Positions 1 through 6,569 of a stretch of DNA of 8,997 nucleotides are shown here, piece after piece (the stretch's first letter is position 1; every line of letters starts with the position of its first letter). The stretch is from G039029935 sp039029935 (GTDB lineage Bacteria > Chloroflexota > Anaerolineae > Caldilineales > Caldilineaceae): assembly GCA_039029935.1 (NCBI GenBank), contig JBCCFC010000519.1:1-8997 (forward strand). Reading direction: 5' to 3'. The notes under the pieces were generated by a model. The model did not search any database. It was not told the DNA's origin and worked only from the letters and a program-made list of their open reading frames with translations. Position numbers and translations under genes: made by a program.

Positions 1-91
1 CCACAAGTGTGTCCATCAGTCCACGCCGCTTGCGTGTCAGGTCACCCAGCACGGTGGTGAAGTGCTCCGGTGGACAAGCAATCTTAGCATG
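1..91 (-). pseudogene. Possible EF-G-like GTPase domain V fragment (remnant, runs off left edge)
   Basis: Read on the minus strand from about 91 down to 2, one frame gives AKIACPPEHFTTVLGDL followed by TRKRRGLMDTLV. This looks like the opening of domain V in EF-G and ribosome-protection-type GTPases, where a Pro-Glu-rich strand is followed by a helix with a V-x-x-D-L-x-x-R-R-G pattern. In a whole GTPase several hundred residues would precede this point. Here a TGA lies in frame directly upstream (92-94), there is no usable start codon, and the sequence between 95 and 279 does not continue the protein in any frame I examined. It is therefore either a truncated remnant or a chance resemblance. 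The match is from memory of the family pattern over only about 29 residues, so the call is tentative. Confidence 0.35.
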
Positions 92-279
92 TCAGAAAAA
101 AGAGGAGCGATTCAAACAACAAGAGTACAATAGAACCTCACGTATCCAAATCTCGGCTATACGAAATCTGATCATCCGAACAGGCCAGTTCCCATATGTA
201 CTGTACTCGTGTGTCACAAAACATGTGCAAAAGATGTGATAAATCCATCGCTTTTCATAATAATATATCATGGGCCAGG
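92..279. other. Intergenic stretch with no recognisable gene
   Basis: This AT-rich stretch lies between the left-edge fragment and the 45-bp inverted repeat. The plus-strand frame running through 9-239 has no recognisable domain, overlaps the EF-G-like frame antisense, and has no ribosome binding site. I see no RNA gene, tandem repeat or convincing promoter here. Confidence 0.5.
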
Positions 280-392
280 GCGTTGCCTCAACAACGACCG
301 TTTATTTAACCTTTTTATGACTCTACAGAAGTCGGACTTTTTTCAGCAGAGTCATAAAAAGGTTAAATAAACGGTCGTTGTTGAGGCAACGC
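280..392. repeat. Perfect 45-bp inverted repeat with 23-nt loop at the gene end
   Basis: Positions 280-324 and 348-392 are exact reverse complements, separated by the 23-nt loop 325-347. The right arm contains the last nine codons and the TAA stop (363-365) of the MocR-type gene plus 15 bp downstream. The left arm is therefore an inverted copy of a gene end placed in non-coding DNA. Transcripts of either strand would form a very stable hairpin. Neither strand shows a T-run after the stem, so it is not a textbook intrinsic terminator, although it could end transcription or protect a 3' end. No transposase or target duplication is visible, which leaves a template-switch duplication, a mobile-repeat remnant or an assembly fold-back as possible origins. 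Confidence 0.9.
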
Positions 393-1985
393 AGATGCGC
401 TATCCCCTTCATCCAACCGTTCACGAATGAATATGGCTAATTGGGCTACTGCGGCCCGGATACCTTCCGCACTTTCGTTGCCAAAACAAATCCGAAAATG
501 CTCTTGTTCTAAAGCCGTGTATGGTTTGGTTGTGGCTGGTTCGCTATCAATTGCCACTGTGTCAATTGCCACTGGCTCTTGTTTGGCGACAAACGGCCCT
601 TGTGTCAAAAACGCTTCCCCTGCTGCAATCGTAATGCCATTGCGCAGGGCAAGGCGCGAGAGTTCACCGACCCCAAAGCAGCGTGGCATGGAGACCCAAC
701 AACAAAAGCCGCCTTGGGGCTGTGTCCACACAACTGCTTTGGGCATAAAGGTTCGTAAAGCATCAAGAAGTGCTTGTCGGCGTTTGTCATAGACAGGCAT
801 GATGCGTTTGAGATGTGGCTTGAACGCCCCTTGTTGTAAAAAGTGTGCCAACGCACGTTGCATCAATGGTGTACCGCTCAGGTCCATCAAGTGACGCATG
901 ACGATAAGTCGCTCTAGGATGGGGTGTGGTGCGGTGAGATAACCGATACGCAGTCCAGGCATTAAGACTTTGGAAAAGCTGCTGATATGGATCACCGCCT
1001 CGCCACGCTTGACATCTGCCAATGCTGCTAGTGGCAGAACAGCGGTGTTTGTATAGTTTAGGTTGCGATAGATATCATCTTCAACCAAAAGAACATTGTG
1101 CTGTGCTGCTAACGCCAACAGGTCAAGACGACGTTCCCTGGAAAAACAACAGCCTGTCGGATTCTGAAAACTGGGCACAGTGTAGTAGAGCAGCGGACGC
1201 TGTGGGTATACCGCTTGTGGATTTGTCCGCTGCCACTGCATACCTTGCTGTTTTAGCACCTGGGCAAGATAATCAAGGTCTGGTCCATCCTTATCCAGTG
1301 GGATAGGGAGAGGGTGCAACCCATACGAACGCAATAAGTTAAGTATCCCCAAAAATGTGGGCTGCTCGACCAAGACAATGTCACCTGGCTGGGTCAATGC
1401 CCGTGCCACCAAGTTCAGCCCCTGCATCACGCCATTGGTAATGAGTATCTGATCGACAGAGATCGATAGGCCATCGGCAGACACGAGATCATGGATGGCA
1501 ATACGCAGTTGCGGGTCCCCAACAATATCTCCATAGTGAAGTAGATTCTCAATATCGGACTGTGCCTCCATGATACATGCTTGCCATGCATCCTGTGGAA
1601 AGAGTGCCGAATCACCTGTTGCAACCCCCATTGAATGGACCTGTTTAATCTGAATACTCTGTTGCACTTCACGAAGGACATCCTGTGGGTTAAATTGCTG
1701 ATTGAGAATTGTGGGGATGTGCTGTGGTCGCGCCGATTGGCAAACAAAGGTCCCGCGTCCCACAATGGTTTCGGTCAACCCCTCATCATGCAACAGATCA
1801 TAGGCTTTTTGCACAGTCAGGCGCGTTGTCTCCAAATCACGGGCCAATTGACGAATGGTGGGCAACCTGACACCAGCGGGCAGTGTTCCATTATTAATTT
1901 GCCTCTTAAATTGGGCAGCAATCTGCCGATAGAGTGCTAAATCCCCTTTGCGATCAAGGATAATCTGGTGTTTGTTGGTTTGCAT
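363..1985 (-). CDS. MocR-type transcriptional regulator (GntR winged helix fused to PLP aminotransferase fold)
   Basis: The protein joins an N-terminal GntR winged helix-turn-helix (from LALYRQIAAQFKRQI through TRLTVQKAYDLLHDEGL, about residues 15-80) to a fold-type I aminotransferase domain. That domain shows the NPTG motif, a VEDDIYRNL Asp region and the PLP-binding Lys in SSFSKVLMPGLRIGY (Lys339 from the chosen start). MocR/PdxR/GabR proteins use PLP or an amine-PLP adduct to control nearby metabolic genes; no target gene is evident here. The frame extends to a TTG at 2051, but the ATG at 1985 places the wHTH at the usual distance from the N-terminus and gives 540 residues, so I prefer it. 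No strong ribosome binding site precedes it. About residues 465-495 form an insertion before the final strand, carrying a tandem VAIDT/VAIDS duplication. The last nine codons lie inside a perfect inverted repeat. An aminotransferase-only role is less likely because the wHTH is intact. Confidence 0.88.
   Translation of the reverse strand: MQTNKHQIILDRKGDLALYRQIAAQFKRQINNGTLPAGVRLPTIRQLARDLETTRLTVQKAYDLLHDEGLTETIVGRGTFVCQSARPQHIPTILNQQFNPQDVLREVQQSIQIKQVHSMGVATGDSALFPQDAWQACIMEAQSDIENLLHYGDIVGDPQLRIAIHDLVSADGLSISVDQILITNGVMQGLNLVARALTQPGDIVLVEQPTFLGILNLLRSYGLHPLPIPLDKDGPDLDYLAQVLKQQGMQWQRTNPQAVYPQRPLLYYTVPSFQNPTGCCFSRERRLDLLALAAQHNVLLVEDDIYRNLNYTNTAVLPLAALADVKRGEAVIHISSFSKVLMPGLRIGYLTAPHPILERLIVMRHLMDLSGTPLMQRALAHFLQQGAFKPHLKRIMPVYDKRRQALLDALRTFMPKAVVWTQPQGGFCCWVSMPRCFGVGELSRLALRNGITIAAGEAFLTQGPFVAKQEPVAIDTVAIDSEPATTKPYTALEQEHFRICFGNESAEGIRAAVAQLAIFIRERLDEGDSASALPQQRPFI
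547..576. repeat. 15-bp tandem duplication inside the MocR-type gene
   Basis: Two adjacent 15-bp units, 547-561 and 562-576, begin with the same 13 bases (TCAATTGCCACTG) and differ only at the last two positions. On the coding strand they give VAIDT and VAIDS in the C-terminal insertion of the regulator. The unit length preserves the reading frame. Confidence 0.85.
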
Positions 1986-2015
1986 GGCAAATAGTATGAA
2001 TGATTCAAGAAGTAC

Positions 2016-2051
2016 GGACAAGGGACAATGTGCAAAAATCGTATAGGACAA
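2016..2051 (-). promoter_or_regulatory. Three TTGTCC direct repeats upstream of the MocR-type gene (possible operator)
   Basis: On the minus strand TTGTCC occurs at 2051-2046, 2028-2023 and 2021-2016, all within 70 bp upstream of the ATG at 1985. MocR regulators are known to bind direct repeats near their own promoters, so these are reasonable candidates for autoregulatory sites. The copy at 2021-2016 could also serve as a -35 element with TACTAT (1996-1991) as -10, but the 19-bp spacing is poor. Assignment as an operator is an inference from position and repetition. Confidence 0.3.
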
Positions 2052-2077
2052 GTTTTAGTACGCTACCCGTCAAGATA

Positions 2078-2167
2078 AGTAGTCGGTGGGTCAGTATTCG
2101 GTGGGTCGGTATTCGGCAAGCATGAGTGACTGACCGCCGATTACCGAATACTGACCCACCGACTACT
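2078..2167 (-). repeat. 25-bp perfect inverted repeat with 15-bp tandem units, directly after the AAA ATPase stop
   Basis: Positions 2078-2102 and 2143-2167 are exact reverse complements (25 bp) around a 40-nt loop. The right arm begins three bases beyond the ATPase stop codon (2171-2173). Positions 2083-2097 and 2098-2112 are tandem 15-bp units differing at one base, and a further TCGG follows. Because of this tandem structure the 5' arm of the transcript can also pair with the inner unit (2098-2116), giving a 19-bp stem with one mismatch and a 27-nt loop. The placement suggests a transcription-ending or mRNA-protecting hairpin between the ATPase and the MocR-type gene. No T-run follows the stem, so it is not a canonical intrinsic terminator. 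Confidence 0.85.
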
Positions 2168-2170
2168 GCC

Positions 2171-4612
2171 CTACTGAATACGCATCTCGGCCTCCGAGAC
2201 AAGACGACCCATTTTTTGCAACTCACGTCGTGTCGCATGTAACAGATGGCGCATGGTGATCGCACCATCATCTGTCGCCGCCAGAAAAGCTGCCCCGACG
2301 ATGATGTTACGGATATTGCCACCTGCCAGCTTGAAGCGGCGTGCCATCTCTAACAAGTTGAGATCAGGATCACGTGGAATATCGGCTGGCATCAACGTTT
2401 CCCAAATGCGGATGCGGTCATCAATATCAGGGAAAGGAATGTCCACTGCGAAGTGAATACGGCGTAAAAATGCCTCATCTAGGTTGGCACGCAGATTTGT
2501 TGCCAAAATCGTCACACCGTCATAGGATTCCATGCGTTGGAGTAAGTAGCTAACCTCAATGTTCGCATAGCGATCACGTGCATCCTTCACACCGGACCGT
2601 TTGCCAAAAATAGCATCCGCCTCATCAAAAAAGAGTATAGCGTTGCTGCTCTGTGCCTCGGTGAAAATTTTCTCCAGATTCTTCTCAGTCTCACCAATAT
2701 ATTTGCTGACCAAGTTCGAGAGATCAAGCTTATAGAGGTCCAGCCCTAGACTCTTGGCGATAACCTCAGCTGACATGGTTTTACCCGTACCGGGTGGTCC
2801 TGCAAAAAGCACTGTCACCGCCGCACTTGCCGCCAACTTCTTGCCCACACCCCAATCTTCCAGCACCTTGGCGCGATTGCGCACCGTGTTGACAAGCTCC
2901 TTTAAAATTTCAATCTGCATCGGTGGCAGAATGATATCCTCCCAATCATAGCGAGGCTCAATCTTGCGTGCCATTTCATTCAAGCGATGTCCCGAGTGCG
3001 CACGGGCAGCTGCATAGAGGTCCTCGAGTTCCAATGGACGATTTTGCTGGATGGCATAGTCCTGTGCAGTGATGGCAGCGTCACGGATTTGGGCGGCGGT
3101 CAGCACAAACTGTGCAGCCAAGGTTGATGGTGATAGCGTTTCTTCCATTGTGGGATCATGCTCGAATACATCGGCCAGATAGTGATGCCAAAAGGCAAAT
3201 CGTTGATGATGATCGGGCAGGCTAAACGTGAGCTGGATGACCGTTCGCGTCCGCTCCAGACCACTTGGCTGCCACTGTTCCTCGCTAGCAATCACAAGCA
3301 TGTCATTGTGTTTATACAATTCATTCAGCAGTTCAATGGGCAGCAAGCCATCTTTTAAACATGGGTCCCAGTTATATAAAAAGGCAATTGCATCAGTCAG
3401 GCGCGCATCACGCAATGCACGACGCAACGCCCAGAGTGGACTTTCATTTTTGCCCAATGCAGCGACAATGGTCGCCATGTCCACTGCAAGATAAGGCTGG
3501 TTCATCTGCTGGGCCAAAAAAGCCGTTGCCAATCGTTGGCTAACTTTATCTGCGCCATAAAAAAGAATCAGCGGCTGTGTCTCGTTGCTTTTTTCATCCT
3601 GCGCCTCAATACCAGACAAAGAGACATCGACTGCGCGCTCTAACACTTTCCGTGCAGATTCTGTGAGCAGATTGGTGTCGAGGACTGTACCCGTTGGCTG
3701 CGCCCTCTCCTTCCAATCCTTGCCACCAGTGTCAGGTTGACCAGTGTCAGGTTGACCCACATCAGGAGGCTGGACAAATTCAAGCTGAATGGCGGTTTCT
3801 AACCCACTCAAGGGTTGATAGTTACCCATGAGCCATGCCACAATCGTTTCATCCACATATGCCAATTGCCCCAAACGATAGGGGGAGGCATTCGCACCCT
3901 TTTTGAGATGAATAATCTGGTTTTGGATCAAAGTTGTGTCTTCATTGAAATAGGGCAAATACTGGAGCCGTTCAACACCAAAAGGATAAAGAATCTCTAG
4001 AATTAAATTCACGGTAGGCAGGCGACGTGTAATGTCGTTTTGTAGATAGCCAAAGAGGTACTCATAGCGAGAATCCAATGCAGGCGCAAGGCAGACCAAA
4101 AAGGCGTCTAGCTCAAAGCTGCTGAGACCAAAGGTCTGGACAAAGCGGTTGAGACGGGCGACAACGCCTTCTTGATGGGCACTGATGAGGAGGGCATAGG
4201 ATTGCTGCGCTGCGTGTTCGACTGTTTGTCGAAGAACATCCAATGCTGTTTTTTCAGCCTCATTGGTAATCCCTTTGCGCCCACTAAAGGGAAGCGAAAG
4301 TAGCTGTTGCGCTTCATTGTCTGTTACAACCAGACCGCGTAGGCCATTCTCTACGTTTTCCCCCGCAGATTGCCATTTTTGCACGGCATAGGTGATATAC
4401 ATATCAATGCGCGTGATTTCTGCATAAAGATGCAGCATGTGCCAGTTACTCTGCGATGTATATTCATTTGTAACAACGTATCCATCAAAATTGGCACTCT
4501 GCGGACCATGATCAACACGCAGATTGTAAACTGGCTCATCATGTGCCAATACATCAGTTTGGGGTGTCTCTGGCGTTCGTTCATCTGTTTGTTGGTGCAA
4601 ATTGTCGCTCAT
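2171..4612 (-). CDS. AAA ATPase, two-module, of the type associated with contractile injection systems
   Basis: An 813-residue cytosolic ATPase. Numbering here includes one extra leading Met: residues 1-60 are polar; about 60-260 are a helical region with a pattern like the variant winged-helix region seen before such ATPases; about 315-520 form a degenerate AAA module (LFYGADKVSQRLA at the Walker A place, AFLYNWD at Walker B). An intact AAA module follows: GPPGTGKT at 606-613, AILFFDEAD at 659-667, sensor ATN at 705-707, paired Arg 718-719 in LDEAFLRRIHF, and sensor-2 GGNIR at 765-769. Homologues with this layout occur in extracellular contractile injection (Afp/PVC-like) clusters, where they act as assembly or remodelling ATPases; no structural tail gene is present in this window. 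The start lies in TAGTGATG: GTG at 4615 is possible, ATG at 4612 is preferred. The stop of the protease gene overlaps that sequence, implying translational coupling, with GAGAGGG (4633-4627) as a distant ribosome site. Substrate is unknown. Confidence 0.85.
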   Translation of the reverse strand: MSDNLHQQTDERTPETPQTDVLAHDEPVYNLRVDHGPQSANFDGYVVTNEYTSQSNWHMLHLYAEITRIDMYITYAVQKWQSAGENVENGLRGLVVTDNEAQQLLSLPFSGRKGITNEAEKTALDVLRQTVEHAAQQSYALLISAHQEGVVARLNRFVQTFGLSSFELDAFLVCLAPALDSRYEYLFGYLQNDITRRLPTVNLILEILYPFGVERLQYLPYFNEDTTLIQNQIIHLKKGANASPYRLGQLAYVDETIVAWLMGNYQPLSGLETAIQLEFVQPPDVGQPDTGQPDTGGKDWKERAQPTGTVLDTNLLTESARKVLERAVDVSLSGIEAQDEKSNETQPLILFYGADKVSQRLATAFLAQQMNQPYLAVDMATIVAALGKNESPLWALRRALRDARLTDAIAFLYNWDPCLKDGLLPIELLNELYKHNDMLVIASEEQWQPSGLERTRTVIQLTFSLPDHHQRFAFWHHYLADVFEHDPTMEETLSPSTLAAQFVLTAAQIRDAAITAQDYAIQQNRPLELEDLYAAARAHSGHRLNEMARKIEPRYDWEDIILPPMQIEILKELVNTVRNRAKVLEDWGVGKKLAASAAVTVLFAGPPGTGKTMSAEVIAKSLGLDLYKLDLSNLVSKYIGETEKNLEKIFTEAQSSNAILFFDEADAIFGKRSGVKDARDRYANIEVSYLLQRMESYDGVTILATNLRANLDEAFLRRIHFAVDIPFPDIDDRIRIWETLMPADIPRDPDLNLLEMARRFKLAGGNIRNIIVGAAFLAATDDGAITMRHLLHATRRELQKMGRLVSEAEMRIQ
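3725..3769. repeat. 15-bp tandem repeat in the ATPase linker
   Basis: Positions 3725-3739 and 3740-3754 are two identical 15-bp units (ACCAGTGTCAGGTTG), and 3755-3769 is a partly matching third unit. On the coding strand they give a QPDTG QPDTG run preceded by QPPDVG, at about residues 282-297, in the linker before the degenerate ATPase module. The unit keeps the frame and probably lengthens a flexible linker. Confidence 0.88.
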
Positions 4613-4614
4613 CA

Positions 4615-5613
4615 CTAAATTCTATTCCCTCTCAACTCTTTGCGGCTATTTTTTTTAACCATTTCATAAATCGCAATTTTTGTTTGTATACGAATCATAC
4701 CATACTGATGATACACCCAAAGAACCGTGAGCGGTACACCGATTGCCAGCGCAAATAGACAAAGTAACCCTGCCTCAGGACCAAATGCCCCCCCCGTCCA
4801 TAACACGGGGCCTCTCTGTTCAATGGCGACGAAGGTCGCTGCTGGGAACACATTACCACTCACCGGAAAGCCATAGACATTGCCCAAGAAAAAATTCCAT
4901 GTAAGATGGCAGCCAATGGGCATGGCGAGACTTTGGGTTAGCACATACCCCAATCCCCAAAATGCACCGATTAACGACAAAATAACCGTGCTTATCCATG
5001 ATGCATGAGGGTTGAATAGATGAATCAATCCAAATATAATGGACGAGATGAGCCATGACAGCAAGACTGCTGTCTTTGGCGTAAAGCTTCCATGTAATCC
5101 CTCTGCCAGATTGCGTAGTTGATAGCCGCGTGTCAACAATTCCTCTGTGATACTGATGACCAAGAAGATGAACAACGGCCCTAAGATGGCGATGGCAAAA
5201 GGCAACGACGTTGTGACATGCAGAACATCCGTGATGACAATCCAGCCTGCCCACCACTCCACGACAAATATCAATGTCATGAGAAACGCACCCAGCCATA
5301 ACCCAAAGCCAAAATCAAGCCACCATTGACGATGAAATCGTAATCCAAGTGATGCCATTGTGCGTCGGTCGAGCCATCGAACCACCAGCCATGTCATGAT
5401 CAACACCGCTAGCAGAGTCAACAGTGCATGAAGTATGTCGCTGCTAAATTTCTCTAGTTTATCCTGCTGCAAGAGCCAAAACGTAAGCCGTTTGCCAGCT
5501 AATAAAAATAGGTCGGGGGTAAAGACCCATAAGATTGTATATATCACGACACGCCAACCTGCACGTAGCCGACGCTCGTTGACATTCCACCCAATCCAAA
5601 TCAATCTGTGCAT
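4615..5613 (-). CDS. CPBP (CAAX protease / Abi) family intramembrane glutamic protease
   Basis: A 332-residue membrane protein with about eight hydrophobic segments (roughly residues 22-42, 60-78, 103-123, 138-156, 183-198, 205-225, 230-247 and 280-300). The three signatures of the CPBP/Abi family are present and in order: EExxxR in TEELLTRGY (Glu157, Glu158, Arg162), FxxxH in FGLIH (Phe194, His198) and HxxxN in HLTWN (His236, Asn240). These place the catalytic Glu and His inside the membrane, and the enzyme is probably active. Family members process prenylated proteins or peptides, or give bacteriocin self-immunity; the substrate here is unknown. The C-terminus is a basic cytosolic tail. It is the first gene of a minus-strand unit whose second gene, the AAA ATPase, starts at its stop codon. 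The ATG at 5613 has only a weak AGG close upstream. The gene is divergent from the DUF1992 gene across about 125 bp. Confidence 0.88.
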   Translation of the reverse strand: MHRLIWIGWNVNERRLRAGWRVVIYTILWVFTPDLFLLAGKRLTFWLLQQDKLEKFSSDILHALLTLLAVLIMTWLVVRWLDRRTMASLGLRFHRQWWLDFGFGLWLGAFLMTLIFVVEWWAGWIVITDVLHVTTSLPFAIAILGPLFIFLVISITEELLTRGYQLRNLAEGLHGSFTPKTAVLLSWLISSIIFGLIHLFNPHASWISTVILSLIGAFWGLGYVLTQSLAMPIGCHLTWNFFLGNVYGFPVSGNVFPAATFVAIEQRGPVLWTGGAFGPEAGLLCLFALAIGVPLTVLWVYHQYGMIRIQTKIAIYEMVKKNSRKELRGNRI

Positions 5614-5656
5614 AACCTATTTGCAAATAATACTACTATCAAAATTGCTGTTCTGA

Positions 5657-5665
5657 TGATACAAT
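5657..5665 (+). promoter_or_regulatory. Possible extended -10 promoter for the DUF1992 gene
   Basis: TGATACAAT matches the extended -10 form (TG, one base, then TACAAT, five of six to consensus). It sits 74 bp before the preferred ATG in the AT-rich divergent spacer. No good -35 lies at the expected spacing, which is tolerated with an extended -10. The call is from sequence pattern alone. Confidence 0.35.
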
Positions 5666-5738
5666 CTTTTTGTCAAACCTACAAAAAACTTTTCTTGCCC
5701 TATTTTACGGGAATCTATTTGTAAGGAAAAGAAATCAT

Positions 5739-6440
5739 ATGTCGTCAAACCAAAAACAGCCATTGCAAAATTTAACAAAAAAGAACGAACTTATTTATGA
5801 GTATCAAATAGAGCAAGGAACATCACAGGATGACAAAAATAGTGATGTGGAGATAAAAGAACTCAAAAAGCCGTTGACCCAGAAAGATTGGCAAGATATC
5901 GTAGGGAAGCGGCTTGATGATGCCGTTGAAGCGGGCATGTTTGACAATTTGCCTGGACAGGGCAAACCATTAGACCTGAGTAAAGAGTCGCTTGTACCCG
6001 AAGACCAGTGGTTAGCCAATAAAATCCTCAAAAATAATGAGTTGACGCCCAGCTGGATTGGCAATCGTGGTGATGTGCAGAAGCAGATGGATGCATGGCG
6101 CAACGCACTCAAATCCAATTATGACTGGTATCAAGCCCAATATCAACAGGCAGTAGTCCGTAAGCCTGAAGAGCCTTCACAGCCAGCAGCGAAAAAAAGA
6201 GAGGGATTCTGGAGCCGTCTGCGCAACTCTGGCAAAAAGCAACCGGACCCACTGCTCGAACCCACCGACTATCAACAACAATGGACACAGTATTTACAGT
6301 CGCATGAAGCGGCCATGCAAGACCTCAACCGCCGAATTCGCACCGTCAACTTGGAACAGCCGTTTGTCTATCTGGAGATATTCAGCCTGCGCATGGATGA
6401 AGAGTTGGCACGAGTGGGAGCAGAGCGAGATCTGGGGTAG
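5739..6440 (+). CDS. DUF1992 domain protein (DnaJ homologue subfamily C member 28-like conserved domain)
   Basis: A 233-residue soluble protein. Residues about 50-115 carry the DUF1992 pattern: a helix with Asp-rich face (WQDIVGKRLDDAVEAGMF), the signature DNLPGQGKPLDL, then PEDQWLANKILKNN and a PSWI motif. The molecular role of the family is not established; despite the DnaJ-C28 name there is no J domain here. Residues 1-45 are polar and Lys/Glu/Gln rich, and about 145-172 form a basic, probably disordered insertion (AAKKREGFWSRLRNSGKK) before a helical C-terminus that resembles the family's last helices. The open frame begins with a TTG at 5670, but the ATG at 5739 has AAGGA (5723-5727) eleven bases upstream and is the better start. 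It stands alone on the plus strand, divergent from the protease gene. Confidence 0.85.
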   Translation: MSSNQKQPLQNLTKKNELIYEYQIEQGTSQDDKNSDVEIKELKKPLTQKDWQDIVGKRLDDAVEAGMFDNLPGQGKPLDLSKESLVPEDQWLANKILKNNELTPSWIGNRGDVQKQMDAWRNALKSNYDWYQAQYQQAVVRKPEEPSQPAAKKREGFWSRLRNSGKKQPDPLLEPTDYQQQWTQYLQSHEAAMQDLNRRIRTVNLEQPFVYLEIFSLRMDEELARVGAERDLG

Positions 6441-6442
6441 GA

Positions 6443-6491
6443 TGCTGATTGGCTAGATGCGTGTCAGTTTGGCGTCATCTGGCCGTCAGCC
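6443..6491 (+). terminator. Imperfect hairpin after the DUF1992 gene (possible transcription end)
   Basis: Positions 6444-6461 can pair with 6473-6490 as runs of five, nine and two pairs, broken by a small internal loop and a one-base bulge, around an 11-nt loop. It begins three bases after the TAG stop. No T-run follows, so it is a weak terminator candidate. Confidence 0.3.
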
Positions 6492-6569
6492 TTGACCATA
6501 TAATCAGAGCCAGCCATGAAGTCAACTCACTAATTTTTCAAATGTTCTATCTTGCTGTACACTATCCAC

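Noticed and set aside
9..239. Plus-strand open frame of 76 codons at the left edge
   Set aside because: No recognisable domain, no ribosome binding site, atypical composition, and it runs antisense to the EF-G-like fragment.
280..392. Canonical intrinsic terminator
   Set aside because: The stem is far longer than usual and no T-run follows on either strand, so it is recorded as an inverted repeat instead.
2083..2167. CRISPR-like repeats
   Set aside because: Only two adjacent 15-bp units with no spacers, plus an inverted copy; this is a hairpin with a tandem duplication.
2005..2322. Minus-strand frame of 105 codons across the hairpin region
   Set aside because: It overlaps the end of the ATPase in another frame and translates the 15-bp repeats as PTHRI/LTHRL. 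No start signal or domain is seen; it is a shadow frame.
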